Positions 45,914 through 57,140 of a DNA stretch of 64,000 bases are shown in pieces. This DNA is from Lichtheimia corymbifera B2541 (lineage: Eukaryota; Mucoromycota; Mucoromycetes; Mucorales; Lichtheimiaceae). Every line of letters begins with the position of its first letter. The first letter of the stretch is position 1. Location: positions 124,001-188,000 of the forward strand of contig JNEU01000906.1 of NCBI GenBank assembly GCA_000697475.1, given 5' to 3'. Made by a program: the position numbers and the translations under genes. The notes under the pieces are model-generated. The model had not been told where the DNA came from. It ran no database searches and saw only the letters and a program-made list of their open reading frames with translations.

Positions 45914-48555
45914 TGTATCTGCAATCAATGATGCGTTTGATCTGGGAAGGAAAAGAAGAAAAAGAGGGACGAGGAAAAGAGAACGGGACCTGAAGAAACC
46001 AAAGGTGGGATTTTATTGTCTCTGTGCAACGGATCTATCGTGTGCTGAATAGCAAATTCTTATTCTTCCCGACACGGCACTTGCCCACACACTCACACAC
46101 ACGCACACACATACCAAAGATATGCTCTCACACAAGAGATTTTAGCCCAAAAGTCCTTTTTCTATTATAATTATTATTATTATTGAATAAGCACCCTGTG
46201 GTATTATTTAATACGGATCGAAACTTCCAAATGCGTACATCTTATTTCAATGTTGGCCGCCAATCTTACATGGATCATCGTTTCATCGCAACCCCCTTTG
46301 ATCCCCACATAAAAAAGGTTTGGCTTTGGCTCGTTCCCCTTTCCCCTTGCACATCCACAAGTGTGTAACTCTGCGGACTTTTTCATTGATGGATAGAGAG
46401 ATCCACAAAAGAGATCCCGGTTGATACATGATTAAAAAAGATGGCTGTGTTGTTAAACATGAATCTATCATGGCTATTTCTCCGTACATGCATGTTTCTT
46501 CCCATCACATTCCATCCGAGAGAAAGAGAATAATATGTCCTATGCTTATATTACTTCATGTGAAACAATCTTACGTCTATCCTCGACCCATATATGGCCA
46601 GACCGTGAAATCAGGGAAATCACAGTCTCTTTTGATTAGCCGCTCTTTGTCCAGCTACCCATTTGATTGGATAAACCAAATTGTGCCTGCCATGTGTACT
46701 TGAGTCTAAATGTGTAACGGCGCACAGGTATTTGGCGTGCCCTGCTTTTTTTACCATTTCCTCCCCCCTTCCGCTTTCACCCTTACAGGAGGTTTTCCAT
46801 CCCTTGAATCCGTGAAACTAAGGATGGAATTATACTCAAATGTATACAACTTGATGTTAAATGTAACGATCGACATTGGCCTTAATGCATTGCCAAGCAC
46901 TTTATCCGATACGGTCTATCTTCTCTACTCTTTCCCCTGTTATCCAGTTAACGGTCACCATCCTAACCTTAAAGAGGACACCAAAGCAGGTTTTACATTG
47001 CCCTTTTAGGAATTCTGGAAAATCAGAGGGTTACGACGTAACAAGGTTTGAATCGCCCCAAGTCGATTGAGCCGTGCGCACCACTAAAAGACGATCTTCC
47101 AAAGGAGAGAGAGCGAGACAGATGATATTAGATATACACATATACATCACGCTCACACACACACACATACACTGATCACTTGATATGAGAAAGCCACGTT
47201 GCCATGATGATTAAAAATGCTATAATTCAATTTGTTGGAATCGAATAATCTTCCTTCCTTTGTACCTGTATCATTGCCTATCGCATGACGATCACACAGA
47301 AACAGAGATTGGCAGAGCACCATAAACGTTCCTTTTTTTCCTTCCCCGGATATTCATATGATGGGCTATTACGCCCAGACCATATGTTCCACACAGGCTG
47401 AAAAGGTAAAGGATATAAGCTCTTGTGTGAGTGTACACAACACAAGAAGGCTTACACCACCCATTATTGCGCGCCCGTTGCTCTATTCCCGCCATTTATC
47501 TATATCGCCAAATCTCGATCAAGCGACCATTAGTACATTTTCACGCTCAGGAAATCTTGATACCCTCTCCGACAGCGGTGTTGCGTCAGCTTATAGCATG
47601 TAATGTGATCGCTTGTCCGATCGACAGCTTACCCCTTTAAGATTGAACGTTTTAAAAACAGTACATGTAATCTTGTTAGGAACTCAAAGCGTTAGTAGCA
47701 TCCAAAATATGTGTGCAACACTGCATGCAAACAAAAAGGCAATACCTGCTTAACTTGCACAAGGATTTGAATCAGTGATGATGGTGTGCTTGTTGGGTGT
47801 TTGTGCGTATGGCGTTGTCTAAGCTATTCATGGATTAACGCTAATGGATATATAATGCGCATAATGCATCCTCTGATGTTGCCAGTGGATGGTGCGTTTG
47901 ACCAAAGCCAGTAGAAATGGCCATAGTTGTGTAGTGCTGGTTCCACATTCAGTATGCGGGAACATCATAATGAGGCTTGGGTTGTAATCCATCATCTATC
48001 CCTTCCAGGCGGAGTGGTTCGTCATGCGCATAAGAAAATGTGTAGAGCTTAGTCGCAGGAGCTAATATCAAAACCCGTACATCATGTGCGTATAATATTG
48101 TTAAGCAAGTGCAGCTGTGAGGGGGACGTTGAATGGCTAGAAGTCTCCACTGTTATGGTGCATTGTGTACGTGAATAATATACTCGATGTCCTTCCGTTA
48201 ACTTGAAGAAGTAAAGTAATTACAGGCATCATAGATATGTATGTATATAAATGGGCTTTATGGTTGCTATGGACTCATTCAACATGTCTACCAGGACAAC
48301 CCCCACCTCCTCCCGAAAGAAGATCACGTGATTAACGATAATGCGAGAAAAGGTGTTTGTGATTGGAAGAGACAGTGAGTTACAACAAAGGGCTATAGAA
48401 CAATCCAAGGTATGTCGTATTGCATTTTCTGGTTGAGGCATCGTATCTGGTGGCGTGCATTAATGGAGCTGCTGGTGTCACTGTAAATACATTTTCTTTT
48501 GCCGTTTGACACCACCGCATACATAACCTATCCCTCTCTCTCTCTCCGATCGGCC
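45914..48555. other. Large intergenic region, no convincing gene
   Basis: About 2.6 kb. Scattered ORFs of 60-100 codons (for example 46710-47009 plus) show no motif or consistent splicing. Simple tracts occur at 46080-46115 (CACA) and 46163-46182 (ATT repeats). Confidence 0.45.
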
Positions 48556-50174
48556 ATGTCAAGCGACAGCGAGGAATCACTCAGCGATCTTGTCGACAAT
48601 CTAGCAAAACCAACCAAATCAGAACCAGCGTCATACCGTCATTCTTACGATCAGCTTGGAGACGAGACTGACGACCACGATGACGACTCAGATCTTGAAT
48701 CTACTGCTCGACCTGCTCCCCGAAAAAGGACAACACATGAAAGCGAAGAGGAGACAGAACAACGACAACAACCACGAAAGAAGGCACGATCGTCATCGCC
48801 AAAAAGACAACCTTTCCGGGAGCCTTACTATTTTCCAGAGAGCCATCAAACCTTTGCTCGTGAGATACAACATCGGATACAGGGACTCGTGATGCGTGGT
48901 GATTACGAGGATGCGTGGAAGCTTCTATGTAGCATAGTTGAAACAGACAAGATACCCATCATTTCATTCTTTGAGGTAAGTTCATAATGTGATATCACTT
49001 GATGTATGTAACTGACAAGGATGGTCGTGCTTTAGCTTGCATTGTGTCTGATAAGGAAACTCAAATTGGAAGATCCCGCTCTATTCTTACATCGTGCATT
49101 TATCAGCTCCCGAGGAAAGAAAGTAAGTAATGCATTGATCCATTATTCATACACGAAGGATTAATGGTCAACTTATCACCAGGCAGTGGTCATTTTCCGT
49201 GCCCTGATCCGCGAATATATCGATCAAAAGCAATTCAAACGAGCACGAGATGAAATCGATCTGATGCAACACAAATATTATATCGAAGATGCAGAGATCC
49301 AACGACTGTCGGCCATCGTCAATTATCAAATATGGTTGATGAATCAGGACGATAGGGACAATATCACCAAAGCAAGCACCGCCTTGACCACAGCATACCG
49401 ATCATCACCTGAACACACCTCTATTGTTGCCATCTATCTCAAGGTATATGACCATACCCAATATATCAAAAGGACAGCTTGTCTCATTATCCCATCAGTT
49501 TTTGAACACCATGGATCCAAAGCAAGCGCAGGTCGTAGCTAAAGAGGTGTTGGAAGAGGCTAGCAAGGAGAACAGCATACGAAGAATGAGGTTGGTTCAT
49601 TGTTATACAACAAAGAGAACCCCTTACTAACATGACTGGATCAGAATCGCTCTGCTATATTATCAACCACCATTGGATCAAGGAGAACATTGGTTAGAGA
49701 TTATGCTACCGCTTCATCGCATCGATCCAGCCACTGACCCAGACGTATTCGCGAAGCCATATTTGAAGGTGCTACGGCACATTTATCGTACGTATTATCG
49801 AGCATGGATTGATAAGCTTCAAATATTCATTCCATTTATAGAGAACCACCCTGAAAAGAAACAACTCAAGACCGCATCCTTTTACAATGTCATATCTATG
49901 CTATTGGATCGGATAGAAGCTGGTTGCGTGGATGAATGGACCATCGACAAACTTGAAAAGTATTGTGAACGGATGAAGTAAGATATATTCTTCCATGCTC
50001 TACGATTCTGCTTTTGCTAATCTTTTTTATGTATATAGACAAGAGGATGATGCGCTAAAAGCTATGATGACTACAAGGAATGCATTGAGGACCGTGAATC
50101 GTGTACTAGTGAACAAAAAGGATCCACAGCATCGAGGGATTAGGAAAATGATACATAAGATAATAAAGTCTTGA
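48556..50174 (+). CDS. TPR-like nuclear protein, possibly RNA polymerase I factor (Rrn11/TAF1A-like)
   Basis: About 430 residues. The N-terminus is acidic and Ser-rich ('SSDSEESLSDLVDNLAKP'), with a basic, nuclear-localisation-like stretch 'PRKKARSSSPKRQPF'. The rest is helical with TPR-like units: 'GLVMRGDYEDAWKLLCSIVE', 'LEDPALFLHRAFISSRGKK', 'REYIDQKQFKRARDEIDL' and 'TALTTAYRSSPEHTSIVAIY'. The C-terminus is basic ('RGIRKMIHKIIKS'). Introns at about 48975-49035, 49121-49182, 49443-49498, 49590-49645 and 49979-50039. The acidic-basic N-terminus plus TPR-like helices recalls Pol I core-factor subunits, but this is a weak resemblance. TGA 50172-50174, five bases from the stop of the convergent polymerase gene. 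Confidence 0.6.
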
Positions 50175-50179
50175 TACTA

Positions 50180-52568
50180 CTAGCAATCTCGTTCTTCAGG
50201 CTCCAGCCAGCGTAATCCTAGCATTTCAAAGGCATGACGTTCGCTAGCAATAGCCAATTTTCTTCCCGTGGTTTGTGAATAAAGACCGTGTGATGATACC
50301 TTGATACTCATCACTTGCTTGGCGTATAATCGCACACTGCGTTCAAAATGGGATGATCCGGTCCAATTGAGAAGTGATATGGGATAGTCATTGAAGGGAA
50401 CAACCACCAAATCAACTCGACGAAAGACATTGTCGTCCGCATGTCGCCAGACACAGTGGGCTTGATCAGGCTTCGTATGTGGCATATCCGGCTCTCTTAG
50501 CTGGCAATGTGATCCCATTGATAGAATATCGACCACGTACTCTAATACATCATGACGTGTGAGAGGATGGAAAAGACAGCGTCCGTTATTATCCATTACC
50601 TTTTTGCTTCAAAATGTCAAGTAGCTTGACCAACATCGAACCAGATACTGCTTGGTCTTGATGGGTCATAACGAGGTCAACATCCCCTGACTCTAGCTTG
50701 CCACGTCTACACCAACATATGGTGAGTCATAAATGATGGATGATGAAGAGGGATGAAGCAAATTGTACCTGTAGCTGCCACATATCGTCATGGTGGATCC
50801 TGGGAAATGCTTATCAAGAATGTCGTTGACCATCTTTGCAATCGATTCCACAGTAGCTCGCGGGATCCTGTTATTATAGGGTAAGGCCAAAACGTCGCTG
50901 ACATTGATAGTAGCTTACTTTTTCCGAAAATCCTCATAGTACTTGAGGCCCATCTTAATATCTCGACAAAGCTGATCCCCCTCCTTTTCTTGAATATCAT
51001 CCAGTGATCGATAACCCTTGGCAAGCCATTCCCTTGCAGTAGCAGCACCAACACCTACCAACATCCAATTGAATAAGCAGATCAGCAAATAAAATATCAA
51101 GGAAGGCACGTACCATGGATGTGATAAAAGGTTTCGAGCACTTGAAAGTCTTTGTCATTCTTGAGCTCCTCTAGCATGTCATTATTAGTCTTGAGCCATA
51201 ATCTCATGCCGTTGTCTGCTTACCGATATCTTCCACTTTTCCATCACGTAGGTAATCAGCGATCTGAAAAGAACATTTGTCATGAGATGATTATCAACAA
51301 CATGCCACAGTTGGTCTAGCTCTTACAATTCTTCCTGTCTTTTTGCCAATGCCTCGTAACTTTTGAACTTGTGCTGCTGACTTGATTTTCCTCGGGTATG
51401 CCTAAGAGCTTCCATGATTAGAAAGGACCTTCTTTGTTCGTGGTGGACTAGGGTATAAACCTTGATGGCCTATACGCGACCGTCAGTCAATATTATAATC
51501 AAAGCATGGTAGTAGAAAAAGGGTATGCTTTACTTACGGACGCTGCAATCCTGTAACTTCGAGCATTCATCGTATCGCCTATGTTGATGTTGGGATGTTA
51601 AGTGATCCAGCATTATATCCCCCTTTCTCTTATATTCTTTACCTTGCAGTTCTCTGGCGTGTTCGAGGAACTCGAATAAAGCAATGATTTCACGATTATA
51701 CGGATTCCAATTGGATGGTCGTTGACATGCATAACGCCCGAAAGTAGTCAGATTATCACCCTCCTCTTGATCCTCGTAAATGAACGGAAGATACCGTGGA
51801 TCATTTTCATTTTCATCTTCATCCGATGTCCCATCATCTGTGGTGAATTGAAAGGACGATGAGCGAAAATTGCTGGCGTCAAACGAAGATTGGGATGTTG
51901 TGGTTTGGTAGCTTTCTTCTTTTCTATAATGCACACAACAGATACACAATTCAGCAAATCAGGTGATCATCCCAACACTCCATATCGCTTACTTGATTGT
52001 TACGGTCTTTTTCCTCGAATAGCCAGACATGATCATATTCCTTTTCACAGGACCTTGACAACGTTGCGAATATAAATCCCTTATCTCATCCCACGACCGA
52101 ATCTGCCTTGGAAGACTCGACACCTTTTCTTCATCCTCGTCGTCGGAAGGTGGTGATTTCGGCGCAATCTCCAACCTACGCCTTTTTGTCTCTGGCAGTT
52201 GGATACAACAAGCACCAAGACATTCTTTGGCCATCCTATAACAAAAAGATTACTACAATACCATCAAAGCAGTAACAAGGTCATACCCATATTTCAAAAC
52301 CCAGTCAATATGGCCAATCTTGCATTCCAGTTGCTATATAAGAAAAAGCGGCGTTCATTATCAGCATCCAACGAACGCTATACACTGTGGATACAACACT
52401 TACCTCTGGCACATGTCTTGTAATGCGCTCGGCACTCTTCAACGCAGTGACGATCAGGTCGGCTTCATGAGGTGAATGTACCACTTGGTCTCCATTGGCT
52501 TCGATCTGGCCACAAATGTGATCGTGTTGTCCGTCTCTTAGCTTGACCGATAGCACATGGATCTTCAT
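50180..52568 (-). CDS. POL4: Family X DNA polymerase (Pol4/lambda/mu-like) with apparent frameshift
   Basis: Gap-filling repair polymerase used in end joining or base excision repair. ATG 52568; the N-terminal BRCT part contains 'QIEANGDQVVHSPHEADLIV' and 'CKIGHIDWVLKYGMAKE'. An acidic linker follows. The polymerase core shows the 8-kDa domain 'NREIIALFEFLEHARELQG', HhH motifs 'VQKLRGIGKKTGRIIADYL' and 'HGVGAATAREWLAKG', the palm 'MTICGSYRRGKLESGDVDLV' with two catalytic Asp, and 'VFRRVDLVVVPFNDYPISLL' with the third. Near 50600 the frame of '..LLDILKQKGNG-stop' does not join that of 'MDNNGRCLFHPLTRHDVLEY'; they differ by one base inside AAAAAGG, with no room for an intron. This is either a sequence error or a recent inactivation. 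Stop at 50180-50182. Confidence 0.82.
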
Positions 52569-53067
52569 GAAGGGTAGAGGTGTTGTGAGTCAAGAACCAA
52601 AGTTACTGCGCACTAGGTACCTTGTTGGCTAGGTATTAGTGTCAGGTCGGGGATCTCAAAAACAAGTTAAAGGCCTGCTGACAACAAGATGCATAGAAAC
52701 ACATTTCATAACCCGATTTCATGTTAATCGTTGATCAATAAAAGAAAATAATATCACTCGTTGTTGCAACCCAAGATGGGGATGCGTGTCGCACACATAT
52801 CATCGTTAGGTAGTGGGTTGATGCCATGACCAGGTATTGGCATAATCTACCGAGCCCATTTATATGAAGTACTATATCGATGATTGTTGTCAATGCTCAA
52901 GTTATTGCTGTGGTTGCCGTGATACCGTAACACTCAATTAAAAGTTGCTATGAGGGTTATGCAACCTGTTCAAGTAGCCACTATGTGCCATTTCAACAAG
53001 CTCTTCACCTTAGTTATAGCGATCTCGACACCATACATTATATAGCAGGAAGCAACTCCATCACGCT
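52569..53067. other. Intergenic
   Basis: 5' flank of the polymerase gene running into a decayed region. No ORF or motif seen. Confidence 0.4.
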
Positions 53068-53150
53068 TACAGCATAGGTAAAACATAAAGGCACTTGTAA
53101 CTCAAATTTACAATCAAGCGTGGAGTCTTTATTAGAATAATGTCCTTGTA
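53068..53150. repeat. Distant fragment of the fold-back arm
   Basis: 'CATCACGCTTACAGCATAGG', 'TAAAACATAAAGGCAC', 'AATCAAGCGTGGAGTCTTT' match the left-arm sequence of the elements at 13.5-14.7 kb. Only the outer part of an arm is left. It shows the family is dispersed, not a local tandem. Confidence 0.65.
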
Positions 53151-53520
53151 TAGTGAATAGCATCCCCTCCTTCTACAATTCGTTTCATTTCTGCAAAGCC
53201 GACGTCCTTCGCAAAGTGGACACCACGTAACCATAACACCAAGACATCTGGGCGCTTTGGATGAACGTATTTGACGTGGATTTATATGTACTTCCATCAA
53301 CCGCACCAGTCCTAAACAGCAGCACGGTGTCAATTCAACGACATTCTAACTCCATTTTCCATACCATGTTCGCCTTACCAGTGACAAAGAATGTCTTGTA
53401 ATGGGCCATAAGATGGGAGGAAAAGCAGTACCCAAATATCGAGTGTAAAGTTCTTGTTCACTGAGTTTGTCCATGACCTCTTTGTTCGGCAAAACAGCAA
53501 TCCTGGTGAAAAAGAAACAT
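53150..53520 (-). pseudogene. Relic of a repeated Mucoromycota-type 'RPD...GFxExK' ORF
   Basis: Minus-strand reading from 53510 gives 'VMDKLSEQELYTRYLGTAF' and, after frame changes, 'KYVHPKRPDVLVLWL' and 'VGFAEMKRIVEGGDAIHYTR'. From memory, fungi of this group carry a multicopy ORF family with the order YTRYL - RPD - GxGExK. The P-D...E-x-K pattern is also that of PD-(D/E)XK nucleases, though no nuclease role is shown. At least two frameshifts break this copy, and its 3' side runs into the fold-back fragment at 53068-53150. Identification rests on motif order only. Confidence 0.4.
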
Positions 53521-53799
53521 TATAATCCACATAACGACTAGCAATATCAATTGTATCAACTTACAGGCTTGCGATCGAGGCCAGTGTCTTCTGATCATGT
53601 GAGTTGCTTCACCTCCAAAGCTTTGTTCAGCAGCTTACATCGCCCACCTAGCCTTGACTCCTGCTCTGTTCCAATCTTCTGAGTAGATAAACGAAAGATT
53701 AGAAATAGTATATGTGTGAAAGAGAGCAGCGAATTTTACTCTGCCAACTTGTTGCCTTCTTTTTCACCGCCTGCATGTGTGTGACACCACCCCTTACTC

Positions 53800-53932
53800 C
53801 AATGCGAAGAGCCCTGGTTACCCGCACGTGATAAAAACCATCTTCAAGTAATTTGAAAACACAAGTTGATTGCGAACGAAAGCCTTGTTCCACAATATTG
53901 CCTTGGCATATGCTAATAAGGACCAGCATCAA
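53800..53932 (-). pseudogene. C-terminal fragment of a second copy of the same ORF family
   Basis: Minus-strand 'CVFKLLEDGFYHVRVTRALR' resembles the C-terminal 'LLxDGxY' block of the family in the previous entry. It lies upstream of that copy's N-terminal block, so two broken copies would lie in tandem. Weak evidence. Confidence 0.3.
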
Positions 53933-56250
53933 AATATCGCTATTAGAATACTGTTAGTGATCCCGCGTAAATGTTTCGCGAATAAATATAGAATGATAAG
54001 GTGGCAAATTAGCTTCCATGGTAGCCATGTACTGACAAGGATGGCCACGCGAAGGCTTTGCCGTTATCCTCACCCCTGCGGTGCACCAACCCGGATAACG
54101 GGGGCCACCATTGTAAACAAAGCAACTTCTATTATAGGTGCTGCTCGAGCCAACATGTTCGGTCTGATAAAAAGACATAATAGCATCCCACGCCTACAGA
54201 AGCCGACCCATAAGAGCAAAAAGCAATACATGATCCCATATCTACCACAAGGTTACCGAGTGACAGTCTGACTTCCAACGGCTAAGGCAGTAATCCTCAA
54301 ATGCAATTGATAGGGCCAAGATAGGGCTGACCACACTATCGCATGTAAATCATAGCTACCAACGATGCTTTATAAAGCATCATCCCGTTCTACCCATAGC
54401 AAATAAACATTCGCCATATCAGTAGTTGCTGCCATCAAGCGACCTTTTTGGGTTGGCGTCATAAGAGACACATCATACACTCAACAAATAAATCCGGTCT
54501 TGATGAAATAGCATACGCGAGAATATGACTTGCTGAGAGAACCTCCAAGGTATCCACACAGGTACTTGAGAAATGGTATACGCCAGGGCACCGATAAGAA
54601 ACATTTCCAAAAGATACACCAATAAAGAGACGCCTTAGGCAGGTACGATAGATAATTGCAAAACCATAGAAACGGTATCCTTGACAACCACAGCCATAAC
54701 TGATCCAATAGAGATAGCTAACTTGCTTCTGAGAAATCCACCAAAGCCAAATGTTGATCTTCGTCTTTCAAAGCAATAGGACTTAGCACTGACAACTCCA
54801 GGGAGAACAAATAGACCTTCATGGCACCAAAGAGCATGTAAAAATATGCCTTGATGGAATGATCGACCTATGAATGCGCATGTTACTAGTTTATCTTTGA
54901 GATAGTGGTAACAATACTTAGCCAAGGCCATATGGTAATATATAATGCTTGATGCTACGCATACCCAAAGCCGGTTTCCTTGCTGCAGAGATGCCCATGC
55001 AATAAACGATTACTGATAGCCGTTATTCCAGAGGAAGGAGCGTTGCTTGATGACGGCTTCCGCGCGCTCAATAGACCAAAAGACACACACACATTGTAGC
55101 TTGTTGCTGATGTGACACACCCTAAGAGATGTACGCTGCAGGATGCTCTTGATGAAAGTAATTGGCCAATGATGAAAATCCACAGAGAATCGAGTAAATG
55201 TTATTGACACTAAAGGTATGGATTCTGTGCACATTGTTGCTGCTTCTTGTGCTAGTTGCTGATATGATCCACTGATAACGTGCATGCGTAGCTGAGTATC
55301 CATCAGAAGAATTGTCGACGACCAGAACCACAATCGGACGAGATAAACCTTGACGACACCGAAAGATATAGAAGTTGTTGCTTGTTGTTGCAGATGCAAA
55401 TAAAAGGAAGTGTCAAATAGGTGGTAACGAGAACCATCGAACGATGTAATAAGGCCAGCTGGCACTGAGGGTTGCTATCTCTCCTTAACCATGACATGAT
55501 ACACCTATTAAAGATGCACGTCAGTAAACAATTTTCCAAACACATAGAACAATACTTAGCAATGATGACTGTTATCCTGACGACTTCAATGCAAGATAAT
55601 CCATCTCACTCATAGTAGAACCAAAGGTGCAGAAGGACTAATTTCTGTAACAAAATAACAAGGGCAGGGCTTGAATGGCGGATGCTATTAGCAATGATCA
55701 CATGGTAGCTAGTGATAACATATGTAATCTCCATTCTAGAGCGACATTGCTATTTAATTATTGTGTCAACCACTTCTCTACAAACGGGCAATTGCAGGTT
55801 GCATGAAGACCAATTCGCAAACACCGCAAAGTAACACAAAGTAATGCGCGCTCCGATAAATGTCAGATGTAAGGCGACGCGTCAAGGGATAGTTCTTCTT
55901 TACCGAACCCGAAATCATTATGGTACGTAGCCGCTGTTAGGGTGAAGCAATGGATGGATTGAAATATCAGTGGATTAATCGATGGATGGGTTGATTATAG
56001 GATGGATGAATGATATGACGTTGGATTAGATATACCGGTCGTGGTCTTTAGTCCAAGCAATGGAGGCCGTACAGCCAATTGCAGGAGGTAGTTGTGAAGC
56101 TTAGCACCTTCCGGATAGTAGTAGCTATTGTATGGATAGGAGGTTATTATCTTGAACAACTTCCTGGAGTTGCCTTACTGCAAGGGTGGTAAGTTCTCTA
56201 TTGTAAGTATCCATTTTCCTTTCCTTTTGCATACTGCTGCCATCCCGTGA
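53933..56250. other. Degraded region, no intact gene
   Basis: The minus strand shows stretches with membrane-protein-like composition, such as 'KLAISIGSVMAVVVKDTVSM' (54730-54670) and, past an in-frame TAA, 'LIGALAYTISQVPVW' (54595-54555). ORFs at 55010-55465 and 53870-54271 have no recognised motif. This is consistent with decayed genes or old insertions. Confidence 0.35.
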
Positions 56251-56800
56251 TGAATATGAAATTCAACCTTATCTACATTGTCTGATACTCTGTGAGGTAA
56301 AATTACTATTCTGATGATGGCAAATCATGATTTCTATCGACCTCGTTGCTTACTCGATCGTCAGCTTTTTTCAATAGATACCATACGTTTTGCATACAGC
56401 CGTAGAAAACAGTAAGTAATTCCCTTTACAGCGAGCAACATGCGTGTATCCCCATTGCTTGTGAAATGATGAATATCCAAAACAACCTTATCTACATTGT
56501 CTGAAGCGATGTGAAGACAACCTATATTCTGATTCAGCAATTTTGGGAACACCCTTTGTGCCATGCTCAGGCTGGTGATGAATCCTTTTCTTACCTTATT
56601 TTCATCATAGGTCTTTCGAATCATGCAAATAAATTCATGAGTTCTCTCACAGTATATGGGATGACTACCTAGTGTCAAGCTTTGGAAGGAACCTGGCAAC
56701 GCACGATAGCATGGCTTGCAGCATGATGAACCCCAAAATTTTCCTTATCTACATTGTCTGAACGTTTTTGAAGACTCACAATTGTTCTGAAGCAAGCCAA
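56180..56800 (-). repeat. Three-copy repeat with 'SDNVDK' core
   Basis: CTTATCTACATTGTCTGA occurs exactly at 56268-56285, 56487-56504 and 56744-56761 (spacings 219 and 257). Around it GATGAATAT..AAA.CAAC is shared on the left and a GTGAAGAC...TTCTGA pattern on the right. On the minus strand each copy can be read as '..SDNVDK....(I/V)HH', in an open frame for the middle copy (56361-56699). Function unknown. Confidence 0.65.
56361..56699 (-). CDS. Unrecognised ORF containing the middle SDNVDK repeat
   Basis: 112 codons, 'MPGSFQSLTLGSHPIYCERT' at the start, then 'RVFPKLLNQNIGCLHIASDN' and 'VDKVVLDIHHFTSNGD'. The flanking repeat copies are outside this ORF, so it may be one exon of a repeat protein or a remnant. 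No family recognised. Confidence 0.25.
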   Translation of the reverse strand: MPGSFQSLTLGSHPIYCERTHEFICMIRKTYDENKVRKGFITSLSMAQRVFPKLLNQNIGCLHIASDNVDKVVLDIHHFTSNGDTRMLLAVKGITYCFLRLYAKRMVSIEKS

Positions 56801-57140
56801 ACAATGTGCTGTTGTTTGATTCAATCTTATAATAAAAAGGATTGCCTAATCATATTCGATTGTGTGTTCACGTGATGCATGGAATAACAAGATGTTTGAG
56901 TGTGTGTGTGTTTATGTCTCCATGGGCAACAATGCAAGACAAAGGACCGGTGGAGGGAACAAGGAACTTAAAGGCTGTATAGATCCATATGTATAATACG
57001 GGACATGATTTGTATCTGCGCCACGTGATTGATATCAGCACAGTGTGTTTTTTTCTCTCCTCAGCCAGCAGAATAAATTTCCAAGTGCGTGTTGGTTGCC
57101 AGCTAGCTTTCAATTCCTAATACACGTTTCTTCTCCCTCC

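Noticed and set aside
46700..47700. Possible tRNA or small RNA gene in the large intergenic gap
   Set aside because: Looked for A-box and B-box-like sequence with a cloverleaf; 'GGTTTGAATCGCC' near 47045 has no matching acceptor or anticodon stem.
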